In this document: positions 21,540 to 31,183 of the stretch, piece after piece
Layout of the letters: each line of letters starts with the position of its first letter
Numbering within the stretch: the first letter of the stretch is position 1
Assembly (NCBI GenBank): GCA_018969845.1
Contig: JAGWXP010000003.1
Span: 1-41,238, forward strand
Direction: 5' to 3'
DNA length: 41,238 bases
Origin: Lysobacteraceae bacterium
GTDB taxonomy: Bacteria > Pseudomonadota > Gammaproteobacteria > Xanthomonadales > Rhodanobacteraceae
Notes under the pieces: generated by a model
The model's input: only the letters and a program-made list of their open reading frames with translations
Told to the model about the DNA's origin: nothing
The model's database searches: none
Translations under genes and position numbers: made by a program

Positions 21540-24173
21540 CTATTGTTTGTGCTGGAGTGCCTGCTTACGCGCGGCTATTGCCGGTGTCGTAATACTCGGC
21601 CAAGCTTGAGCAAATTCGCTTAAAGCCTCTGCCGATTCGGCCTGCCTTCCGAGATCGTGCAGCAATTCCGCGACGCGAAGCAGTGCGAGATCCGACTGCA
21701 CGACGTTGTAGGCCATCATGAATTGATTCGCGCCGTACTCGGCATAGGCACGTCCCCGGTGTTGTGCCAACCAGCGGGCCTCAGTCAAGGCTTGCTCGCG
21801 TAAGCCCGCACTGGCGTATGCATCCATCAATGCCCGGTGCGTGAGAAACAATTCATTGCCATTCACAATTGGCTTCAAGCTTTCTATCGCCTGCTGTGGA
21901 TGACCGTCGACGCGTGCCAACTCTGCCTCGACGATCGTCCGTAGGTTGTTCAGTGGCGTCTCTCCACTTGCCTCGGTAGACGGACCCAAACTCGACAACA
22001 ATTGAGTGGCGCGTCTTGCATCACCGTTGTGTGCCATCAAATAAATGGTGAACAACCTGCGAAATAATGCTTGATTTGCATCAATGCCATTATCGGTTTT
22101 CAGCTTTTCAATATCTTGTACGTAGGTATTGAGCTTGCCGAAATCATATTGACCGAACTCACTTTCCAGCCCGAGCGCTATTCCGTGTAAGTACTGTTGG
22201 TCAAATGCCCCATGCTTTTCTGTCTCACTAGCGACATTGGTCAACTGAGTCTTCGCATCGTGCCAACGCCCTTGATCAACAGTCAAAGCGATTCGGATAA
22301 CTTCGGTGGAGAGGTCGTCGCTCGGTATTCCAGATGCTTTGTTCTTTCCTAGAGTTTGTAGAGCACGGTCGAATCGACGTTGCGCAGCATCGAGCAACGC
22401 CGCATAGTTGGTTCGAGTCACACCAGCATCGAACGCGCGCTGAAATTGCGCTGCCGCATCCGCATAGCGTTCTTGTGCGAGATAAAGAATTCCCAACAAA
22501 TATTCGCCTGCGGATGCGTTCGGATTTTGTGGCGCGACGTTCAGCTTCGCGGCTGTAATTGCATCTAGATAATGATTGTCACACCAAGCGTAATACGAAT
22601 ACGGGCCATTCGCCGGGTAGAAGTCGGGATACAACGCGGTTAGCGATTTCCATTTGTGCAACGCCGTTCCCGGCGACGTCAGCGTGCTGCGCCAGGCATC
22701 GACGAGCAGGCTGTCGCGGGCCGACAAACGATTCGGCGTAGCTGCCGCCAGCTCTATCTGCTTGAGCGTATCGGAATTCTGATTAGCGTTTATCCATATT
22801 CGCCCAATTACCAGATGCGCGGTAGCAAACTGCGGATCGAGTCGCACCGCATCCCGATAGAACGCCAGCGCATCCTTCATGTTGCCGGTGAAATACGCGC
22901 GCTGGCCCAGCGAGTAGGCGCGCAGCGCGTCGAGGTTGGCCGTGGCCACCTGTTCCAGCGGCTTGTTGGTTTCCGATACCGCGACCAGCGCTTCGCCCAA
23001 ACGCAGGCGCAGCTTGCGGTCGATCGCATCGATGGTCGGCAGCACCGAATTCAGGCCATGGCCGTCGGCCGATTCGGTGTAGACCGTGGCCTGCGTGTGC
23101 GGGTCGATCACCTCGGCGGTGACGCGCACATGGCCGCCGACTTCGGCGACGGTGGGCAGGATCAGGGCCCGGGCGCCGTCGCGGATCGCCACTTCGCTGC
23201 CGACGGCGCGGTCGACGTGGGTGTGCGCCGGATCGCGCTGCATCAGGGCCAGGGTATCGCGCACTTTCAGATCCGACATCACGTTGACGTAGCGCGACTG
23301 TTCCAATCCGAGACGAAAGGCGGTTTCCAGCGAACCGTCGAGGACGATTTCGCCGGTGAGGTTGTGCAGATCGCCGATCACCACCCAATCGCGATCAGCG
23401 AAGGCGATAGCCGGCGGGCTGCGCAGCCACAGATACGCCGGAACAGCGATGGCGGCGACGAGCGCGGCGGCTTCCACGGCGAGCATGCCGGGGCGCCGCC
23501 ACCACGGTACTTCGCGGTGCGCCTTGCCGGTCCAGGCCGGACGCTTGAGCGGTGCGATGTTCTTTTCGCCGACCTCGTACACGCGCATCGCCTCGGCCAC
23601 GCCCTTGAAAAGATAGCGGCCGTGCATCTTCCACTGCGGCGGCGCGCGCTGGGCGACGAGTTCGCTTTGCGAGCGCTGCGCCAGCGTGCAGGCGATGGCC
23701 GACAACAGGATCTGGCCGGGCAGGGCCAGGCTCATCAGCCGCGCCGCCACGGATTTGGCCAGGCCTTCCACTTCCACGGGTTTCGCGCCGCGGGCGATGT
23801 CGTCGGGCGTGTTTTCCCACAGCAACACGTCGCCGACGTGGATGCCGATGCGTGCCGACAGTGGCAGGGATTCGGCTTGGGCCAGTTCGCGCAGGCCACG
23901 CTGGTAGTCGAGCGCGAACGCAACCGCCTGCACCGGACGCTCGAACAGCAGCAGGAAACCGTCGGACTTGTCGATCTCGCGGCCGCGATGGCGATAGACG
24001 AGGTCGCGGGCGAGGCGGTCGAGGCGCTGCGCGAGTCCGGCGCTTCCGGCGTCACCGAGGCGTTGCGTCAGTTGCGCGCTGTCGGCCAGATCGCACACAA
24101 CCACCGTGCGCAGCAGCGGCGCCAGCGCCGAGGGCGCGGAAAACTGCGGTTGTGCTTCGGCCACTGCGTTCAT
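21540..24173 (-). CDS. Putative peptide-modification-system cyclase: class III nucleotide-cyclase-like domain + TM + TPR-like region
   Basis: N-term LRTVVVCDLADSAQLTQRLGD...DKSDGFLLLFERPVQAVAFALDYQRGL...ARIGIHVGDVLL...AARLMSLALPGQILLS; TM MLAVEAAALVAAIAVPAYLWL; TolB-like and TPR-like C-terminal region. Confidence 0.82.
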   Translation of the reverse strand: MNAVAEAQPQFSAPSALAPLLRTVVVCDLADSAQLTQRLGDAGSAGLAQRLDRLARDLVYRHRGREIDKSDGFLLLFERPVQAVAFALDYQRGLRELAQAESLPLSARIGIHVGDVLLWENTPDDIARGAKPVEVEGLAKSVAARLMSLALPGQILLSAIACTLAQRSQSELVAQRAPPQWKMHGRYLFKGVAEAMRVYEVGEKNIAPLKRPAWTGKAHREVPWWRRPGMLAVEAAALVAAIAVPAYLWLRSPPAIAFADRDWVVIGDLHNLTGEIVLDGSLETAFRLGLEQSRYVNVMSDLKVRDTLALMQRDPAHTHVDRAVGSEVAIRDGARALILPTVAEVGGHVRVTAEVIDPHTQATVYTESADGHGLNSVLPTIDAIDRKLRLRLGEALVAVSETNKPLEQVATANLDALRAYSLGQRAYFTGNMKDALAFYRDAVRLDPQFATAHLVIGRIWINANQNSDTLKQIELAAATPNRLSARDSLLVDAWRSTLTSPGTALHKWKSLTALYPDFYPANGPYSYYAWCDNHYLDAITAAKLNVAPQNPNASAGEYLLGILYLAQERYADAAAQFQRAFDAGVTRTNYAALLDAAQRRFDRALQTLGKNKASGIPSDDLSTEVIRIALTVDQGRWHDAKTQLTNVASETEKHGAFDQQYLHGIALGLESEFGQYDFGKLNTYVQDIEKLKTDNGIDANQALFRRLFTIYLMAHNGDARRATQLLSSLGPSTEASGETPLNNLRTIVEAELARVDGHPQQAIESLKPIVNGNELFLTHRALMDAYASAGLREQALTEARWLAQHRGRAYAEYGANQFMMAYNVVQSDLALLRVAELLHDLGRQAESAEALSEFAQAWPSITTPAIAARKQALQHKQ

Positions 24174-24254
24174 GTGTCGGCGCTGCGCGCGGCCGGACCG
24201 CCGCCGCGGGCGTCCGATTGTGCGCCAAAAGGCAAAGTGGCGCCAGTTTCGTGG

Positions 24255-25298
24255 CTAATCGCTGGGGCTGATGCACCAGGCATTGCCACCCTGCCCCTTG
24301 GCCCGATACAGCGCGCGGTCAGCACGGCTGTACCACACCGACCAGTCGGCGTTGTCGGCGCACAGGCCGGCGCCGATGCTGATCGATGCGCTCAGGTTTT
24401 CCAGCGGCTCGGCGAAATGCAGCGCACGGATGCCGGAAACGATGCGCGCGGCGAGGGCTTCGAGTTCGGCGCCGTCGGCGAGCTGGGCAAGCAGGGCGAA
24501 TTCGTCGCCGCCGATGCGGCAGGGCAGATCGCAGGCCGCGGCGACGCGGCTGACTTCGGAGGCGACGGCACACAGTACCTGATCGCCGGCAAGATGGCCG
24601 AATTCGTCGTTGATCTGCTTGAAGCGGTCCAGATCGATCAACAGCAGCGCGAGCTGCGTGTTGGCGACGCGGAACTGCGCCAGATGCTCGAGGTGCTCGT
24701 ACAGACCGCGACGATTGACCAGACCGGTCAGTTCGTCGGTGCGCACCAGGCGGTTGGCAGTGGAAAGCTGGCTCTGCGTCTGCCGCAGCGAATCGAGCGT
24801 GACCAGCAGATCCTCGTTGCGCCGCTTCAGGCTCGCGATCAATTGCTGCTCACTGGCCACGAGGTAGGCGAACGAGCGGCGCATGAACTGGGCGAGCAGG
24901 GCCGGTTCGTTTTCAAGCAGGAAGTCGAACGCCGGATAGTCGACCACGCGCAAGCCGCAAGCGCTGTGCGCGACCGCGCCGGCCACGCGCGCATGATTGC
25001 CGATGAACAGCGCGAGTTCGCCGAAGTATTCGCGCGGCCCGAGCAGCTTGCTCGGCAGACCGTCGCCGAAATCCAGGCGCACCTGCCCGCTTTCGATCAC
25101 GAACATGTTCTGGCCGATTTCGCCCTTGCGAAACAAGACTTCGCCCACAGCACAACGGCGCGCGGGTCCGGCGCCGCGCAACATGACGAATTCGGCGTCG
25201 GACAACTGTCGCGGCATATGCGCCGCCTGCACGCGCGGCGCCAGATTCACCGGCGCGACTTCGGCACCCGCAGCGACATCGGATGGTACGGTGGACAC
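24255..25298 (-). CDS. Cyclic-nucleotide-binding (Crp-like) domain fused to GGDEF diguanylate cyclase
   Basis: VGEVLFRKGEIGQNMFVIESGQVRL...YFGELALFIGNHARVAGAV (CNB), then RTDELTGLVNRRGLYEHLE...CRIGGDEFALLAQL. Start uncertain (GTG 25298 or ATG 25217). Confidence 0.85.
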   Translation of the reverse strand: MSTVPSDVAAGAEVAPVNLAPRVQAAHMPRQLSDAEFVMLRGAGPARRCAVGEVLFRKGEIGQNMFVIESGQVRLDFGDGLPSKLLGPREYFGELALFIGNHARVAGAVAHSACGLRVVDYPAFDFLLENEPALLAQFMRRSFAYLVASEQQLIASLKRRNEDLLVTLDSLRQTQSQLSTANRLVRTDELTGLVNRRGLYEHLEHLAQFRVANTQLALLLIDLDRFKQINDEFGHLAGDQVLCAVASEVSRVAAACDLPCRIGGDEFALLAQLADGAELEALAARIVSGIRALHFAEPLENLSASISIGAGLCADNADWSVWYSRADRALYRAKGQGGNAWCISPSD

Positions 25299-25447
25299 GC
25301 CCCTTGGCCCCCTCGCCCTGAACCCGGCGCATGGTAGCGCAGTCGGCTCAAATGCACATCCGATACGGATATGCGGGTGCAGCGGGGCGACGAGCGGGAG
25401 CATCCCGGCCGCAACCGCGCGCGCGAGGAGTAAAGCGTTTGACCTTC

Positions 25448-25552
25448 GCGCCAGCGGGGGAGGTTGGGGGTGAGGATAGCGATGGATTCGAAGGTCCGCT
25501 TTGGTATTCCACCCTCACCCGGTGCTTTGGCGCCGGCCTCTCCCGCCAGCGC
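25448..25552. repeat. Imperfect inverted repeat in intergenic region
   Basis: GCGCCAGCGGGGGAGG...GGGTGAGG (25448-25475) opposed by CCCTCACCC...CCTCTCCCGCCAGCGC (25512-25552). Confidence 0.6.
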
Positions 25553-25566
25553 GAGAGACGAGAAAT

Positions 25567-26868
<1,302 letters not shown>

Positions 26869-26905
26869 GGCGATCCTCGAAAGTGGAAAAGTGGAATTGT
26901 GGAAT

Positions 26906-28504
26906 TCAGGCAAGTTGCGCGTAGGCGGGCAGGGTCAGGAAATCGGCGAGTTCGTTCGCATGGGTCAGTTCACCGAGCAGGGATGCGGCTTGCGCGATCT
27001 GCGTCTGGCCCGGCAAGCCGCTTGCCGGCAGACGCTCGTGCACGTGCAGCAGGGCGGCATCGAACACGGCGAAATCGATTCGCGTGCCGTCGTCGAGCGC
27101 ACAGGGTCCGGCATGCAGCCACTGCCACAACTGCGCACGCGCGATCTCGGCGGTGGCGGCGTCTTCCATCAGATGATGGATCGGCACGCAGCCCTGGCCG
27201 TCGAACCATGCGGCCATATAACGCACGCAGACGTCGATGTTGTTGAGGAAACCCGCGCGCGTGATCGTGCCGTTGCAGATCGCGATCAGATCGTCGCGTG
27301 TTACGCGTATGTCGGCGCGCGCGATGTGCATCTGGTTCGATGTCGGCATATGCGCATCGAAGATTTGGCGCGCGACGGGAATGAGTCCCGGATGCGCGAC
27401 CCAGGTGCCGTCGTGCCCGGACATGACCTCGCGCAGTTTGTCCGCGCGCACGCGCGCCAGGGCCGCCTCGTTCGCGTCCGCATCGTCATTGATCGGAATT
27501 TGCGCGGCCATGCCGCCCATCGCCAACGCGCCGCGGCGGTGGCAGGTCTGGATGAGGAGTTCCGAATAGGCTTTCAGGAACGGCACCGTCATCGCGACCT
27601 GACCGCGTTCGGGCAGCACCCGATCGGGGTGGCGACGAAAGGTCTTGATGTACGAAAAGATGTAGTCCCAGCGCCCGCAGTTCAGGCCCACGCAGCGCCG
27701 GCGCAATGCGTGCAGGATTTCGTGCATCTCGAACACGGCGGGCAGCGTTTCGATCAGCACCGTCGCCTTGATCGCGCCGCGCGGCAGTTGCAGCCCGCTT
27801 TCGGCAAACTCGATGACTTCGTCCCACAGCGCCGCTTCACGATGGCTTTGCAACTTCGGCAGGTACAGATACGGCCCGCGCCCGTCGTCGTGCAACGTTT
27901 TCGCATTGTGGAAAATGTACAGGCCGACATCGAACAGCGCGCCGCTCATCAGTTCGCCGTCCACACACGCGTGCTTTTCCGGCAAGTGCCAGCCGCGCGG
28001 GCGTACCATCAGGATGGCCGGATCGGGACCAAGCCGGTACTCGCGGCCGTCGGCGGAGCGATGCTCGATCGTGCCGGCGACGGCATCGCACAGATTGATC
28101 TGACCTTCGATCAGGTTGTCCCAGGTGGGAGCCGTGGAGTCCTCGAAGTCGGCCATGAACACGTTCGCGCCGGAATTGAGCGCGTTGATGATCATCTTGC
28201 GCTCGACCGGGCCGGTGATCTCGACGCGACGGTCGCGCAGGAGTTCGGGGATTTCGGCGACCGTCCAGTCGCTTTCCCGGAGAAGCCGCGTCTCGGGCAG
28301 GAAGTCCGGCAACTCACCGGCATCGAAACGCGCCTGCCGCGCCACACGCTCTTGCAGCAGGGCGCGACGGCGGGCGTCGAAGCGGCGGTGCAGTTCAGCC
28401 AGAAACGCCAGGGCGGCCGGCGTCAGGATGTCGGCGTATCCAGGCCGGCAGGAACCGGCGATTTCGACCCCGGAGTGATCCAGGTATTGCGCTGCGACGG
28501 ACAT
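26906..28504 (-). CDS. aceB: Malate synthase A
   Basis: [73 protein letters not shown]. Confidence 0.97.
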   Translation of the reverse strand: MSVAAQYLDHSGVEIAGSCRPGYADILTPAALAFLAELHRRFDARRRALLQERVARQARFDAGELPDFLPETRLLRESDWTVAEIPELLRDRRVEITGPVERKMIINALNSGANVFMADFEDSTAPTWDNLIEGQINLCDAVAGTIEHRSADGREYRLGPDPAILMVRPRGWHLPEKHACVDGELMSGALFDVGLYIFHNAKTLHDDGRGPYLYLPKLQSHREAALWDEVIEFAESGLQLPRGAIKATVLIETLPAVFEMHEILHALRRRCVGLNCGRWDYIFSYIKTFRRHPDRVLPERGQVAMTVPFLKAYSELLIQTCHRRGALAMGGMAAQIPINDDADANEAALARVRADKLREVMSGHDGTWVAHPGLIPVARQIFDAHMPTSNQMHIARADIRVTRDDLIAICNGTITRAGFLNNIDVCVRYMAAWFDGQGCVPIHHLMEDAATAEIARAQLWQWLHAGPCALDDGTRIDFAVFDAALLHVHERLPASGLPGQTQIAQAASLLGELTHANELADFLTLPAYAQLA

Positions 28505-28552
28505 GACTGCCTTACGTTGTTGCGTGGCAGCAGATTAGACATGCGAAATGTG

Positions 28553-28600
28553 ATTTGACAACATGAATGTTTCAATCTATATATTTGATATTGTCAAATA
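28553..28600. promoter_or_regulatory. Candidate operator between aceB and divergent LysR gene
   Basis: AT-rich region with ATTTGACAA (28553-28561)/TTGTCAAAT (28591-28599) and palindrome TATTTGA-tattg-TCAAATA (28582-28600). Confidence 0.55.
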
Positions 28601-28621
28601 TCATGTATCTATCTGAATACA

Positions 28622-29659
28622 ATGAACTCGAAGCCGAACAATCGTATGAATTCCGGACTAACGGGATCGCGAAAGCGGCGCGGCGCGGCAAAACCGCCCG
28701 CCGGTGGCACCGCCGTCCGCCATTACTACAAGGGCAACAGGCTCAAGCAATTGCGCGCGTTCTGTTACGCGGTCAAGTTCGGCACCGTGGCGCGAGCGGC
28801 CGAGGCGTTGTTTCTGTCGGCTTCGTCGGCCAGCCTGCAATTGTCGGCGCTGGAGAAGGAACTCGGCGCGCGCCTGCTCGAGCGCACGCGTCCGCGCCTG
28901 GCGCTGACGCGTGAAGGCCAGATGCTGTACGACCTGGCACGTCCGCTGATCGAAGGCATGGAATCGCTGGATCAGCAATTTCGCACACAGCGTCAGGGTC
29001 TGGATGCGGGCGACGTGACGGTCGCGGCAGGCGCATCGACCATCCAGTATTTGCTACCGGACCTGGTGCGCGCGTTTCGCGAGCGCATGCCGCACGTGCG
29101 TCTGCAACTGGCCAATGTCACCGGCAAGGATGGGCTCGCGCTATTGCGCTCGGATCAGGTGGATTTTGCCTTCGGCTCGATGCTCGACGTGCCGCATGAC
29201 CTGTCCTACGAGCCGGTGCACTGGTTCGATCCGATGCTGATCCTGCCGACGGATCATCCGCTGGCATCGAAGGAAAACATCGCCCTCGGCGATTTGTCGC
29301 CTTACGGGCTGATCCTGCCGCCGCAACGCCTGACCACGTATCGGCTGGTCGAGCTTGTCTTCCAGCAGGCACGCGTGCCGTATCGCGTGGCGATCGAAGT
29401 CGGCGGCTGGGAGGTGATCAAGCAATACGTGGCCATGGGGCTGGGCATTTCCATCGTCACCGGCATCTGCATCGCGCCGGAAGATCACCAGCGCCTTGCC
29501 GTGCGCAACATGCGCGGCTTCTTTCCACAGCGCAGTTACGGCGTGGTGATACGCAAAGGCAAGTATCTGTCGCCGCAGGCGCGCGCGTTCGTGGATCTGA
29601 TCAAGCCCGGATTGTTCGCGCGCCGTGATTATTACGAGTCGGGGCACTCCGAACGCTAA
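28622..29659 (+). CDS. LysR-family transcriptional regulator
   Basis: LKQLRAFCYAVKFGTVARAAEALFLSASSASLQLSALEKELGARLLERTRPRLALTREGQMLYD HTH plus LysR substrate domain. Confidence 0.92.
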   Translation: MNSKPNNRMNSGLTGSRKRRGAAKPPAGGTAVRHYYKGNRLKQLRAFCYAVKFGTVARAAEALFLSASSASLQLSALEKELGARLLERTRPRLALTREGQMLYDLARPLIEGMESLDQQFRTQRQGLDAGDVTVAAGASTIQYLLPDLVRAFRERMPHVRLQLANVTGKDGLALLRSDQVDFAFGSMLDVPHDLSYEPVHWFDPMLILPTDHPLASKENIALGDLSPYGLILPPQRLTTYRLVELVFQQARVPYRVAIEVGGWEVIKQYVAMGLGISIVTGICIAPEDHQRLAVRNMRGFFPQRSYGVVIRKGKYLSPQARAFVDLIKPGLFARRDYYESGHSER

Positions 29660-30249
29660 ACCGTCCCGCGATTCTTGCCCATCCACGGCCGATAGAACTC
29701 GCGGATGCGCGCCATGTCCGCGTCCAAATCGTCGCTCGGATAAATCAACTGGCCGAAGCCGATGGTTTTTTCCGGATAATGGAAATACACCGGCAGGATC
29801 GGCACGTTTGCCGCACGCGCGATGCGCCAGAATCCACTTTTCCACTCTTTTACTTTCTTGCGCGTGCCCTCCGGCGCGATCGCCAGCCACAAGCGCTCGT
29901 TCGCGGCGAACAGTTCGGCCATCTCGCGGACCACGTTCTGCGCATGCCTGCGGTCGATGGGGATGCCGCCGAAACCGCGCAGGACCGGGCCGAGCGGCCA
30001 GAAGAACGCCTCGCGCTTGCCGATGAAACGCACATCCAGACGCAGGCCGAGCTTGACCAGCAGACCCCAGATCACGTCCCAGTTACTCGAATGCGGCGCG
30101 GCGATGGCGACGAGTTTGGGCATGTCGGGCGGTTCGCCGGCCACGCGCCAGCCGCTGCGCAGGTACAGGTAACGGCACAACGCGCCCGTCAACGACGGCG
30201 CGTACTGCGGCATCTGCGGCGGCGCCTGCGGAAAAGCCGGCGCGCTCAT
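29656..30249 (-). CDS. 1-acylglycerol-3-phosphate/lysophospholipid acyltransferase-like protein
   Basis: APHSSNWDVIW (HxxxxD-like), FGGIPIDRR, LAIAPEGTRKKVKEWKSGFWRIA; 4-nt overlap with arfB. Confidence 0.82.
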   Translation of the reverse strand: MSAPAFPQAPPQMPQYAPSLTGALCRYLYLRSGWRVAGEPPDMPKLVAIAAPHSSNWDVIWGLLVKLGLRLDVRFIGKREAFFWPLGPVLRGFGGIPIDRRHAQNVVREMAELFAANERLWLAIAPEGTRKKVKEWKSGFWRIARAANVPILPVYFHYPEKTIGFGQLIYPSDDLDADMARIREFYRPWMGKNRGTV

Positions 30250-30668
30250 TCGCGATCCCACGTCTTGCCGCGCGTGCGCTTGTGCAGTGCGCGTTTCTTC
30301 TTCGACGCGATACGCCGTTCTTTTGACGCACGCGTCGGCTTTGTCGCCACGCGCCGCGCGGGCACATGCAGCGCGGCGCGCAGGATGTCGCCCAGGCGTG
30401 TGCGCGCATCCTCGCGATTCTTGCCCTGATCGCGGAAGCGGTTGGCCTGGATCACCAGCACACCATCCGAGGTAAGCCGCCGATCGCGGCGCGCGAGCAG
30501 GCGCGCGCGCACGGCTTCCGGCAGCGATGGCGAATGCGCCACGTCGAAACGCAGTTCCACCGCGCTCGCCACCTTGTTCACGTTCTGGCCGCCGGGGCCG
30601 GAGGCACGCACGAAGGATTCGGAAAGCTCCGAATCCGGGATGCGCAGCGACGCCGAAACATCGAGCAT
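30246..30668 (-). CDS. arfB: Alternative ribosome-rescue factor / peptidyl-tRNA hydrolase
   Basis: ASGPGGQNVNKVASAVELRFDV (GGQ) and basic C-terminal tail KKKRALHKRTRGKTWDRE. Confidence 0.93.
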   Translation of the reverse strand: MLDVSASLRIPDSELSESFVRASGPGGQNVNKVASAVELRFDVAHSPSLPEAVRARLLARRDRRLTSDGVLVIQANRFRDQGKNREDARTRLGDILRAALHVPARRVATKPTRASKERRIASKKKRALHKRTRGKTWDRE

Positions 30669-30670
30669 TG

Positions 30671-31159
30671 CTAGTCCCTGAAATTCTCGTATTGCAACGG
30701 CATCTTGATATCCGTCGCCGCACGCAACAGCGCCATCGCGGTTTGCAGATCGTCGCGCTTCTTGCCGCTCACGCGCAGCTTGTCGCCCTGGATCTGCGCC
30801 TCGACCTTGAGCTTGGCGTCCTTGATGCGCTTGACGATGTCCTTGGCCAGCGGCTGGTCGATGCCCTGCTTGAGCGTCACTTTCTGCCGTGCCGTGGACA
30901 GATTGATTTCCGCATCGGCGATCTCGGCGCTGCGGATATCGATATGCCGGCTGGCGAGGCGTTGCTTCAGGATTTCCAGCATTTGCTTGAGCTGGAACTC
31001 GGCCTGCGCCTTGAGCACGACGGTGCTCTCACCCTCGCGCTCGAACTCGGCGCCAGTGCCCTTGAAGTCGAAGCGATTGGACAGCTCGCGCGTTGCCTGA
31101 TCCACCGCATTGGTCAGCTCGTGCAGATCAAGTTTGGAAACGATGTCGAACGATGGCAT
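30671..31159 (-). CDS. yajQ: YajQ-family nucleotide (c-di-GMP)-binding protein
   Basis: MPSFDIVSKLDLHELTNAVDQATRELSNRFDFKGTGAEF...KKRDDLQTAMALLRA. Confidence 0.95.
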   Translation of the reverse strand: MPSFDIVSKLDLHELTNAVDQATRELSNRFDFKGTGAEFEREGESTVVLKAQAEFQLKQMLEILKQRLASRHIDIRSAEIADAEINLSTARQKVTLKQGIDQPLAKDIVKRIKDAKLKVEAQIQGDKLRVSGKKRDDLQTAMALLRAATDIKMPLQYENFRD

Positions 31160-31183
31160 GGCCTTCTCCGGATGCCTGCGATT

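Noticed and set aside
22656-25337. 893-aa plus-strand ORF antisense to the cyclase-like and GGDEF genes
   Set aside because: Low-complexity Arg/Gln/Ala/His-rich translation typical of the shadow frame of GC-rich genes; opposing frames encode recognisable domains.
30671-31159. YajQ as part of the CNB-GGDEF/RiPP signalling unit
   Set aside because: It binds c-di-GMP in related bacteria but lies over 5 kb away in an unrelated arfB/acyltransferase neighbourhood; proximity alone is weak evidence.
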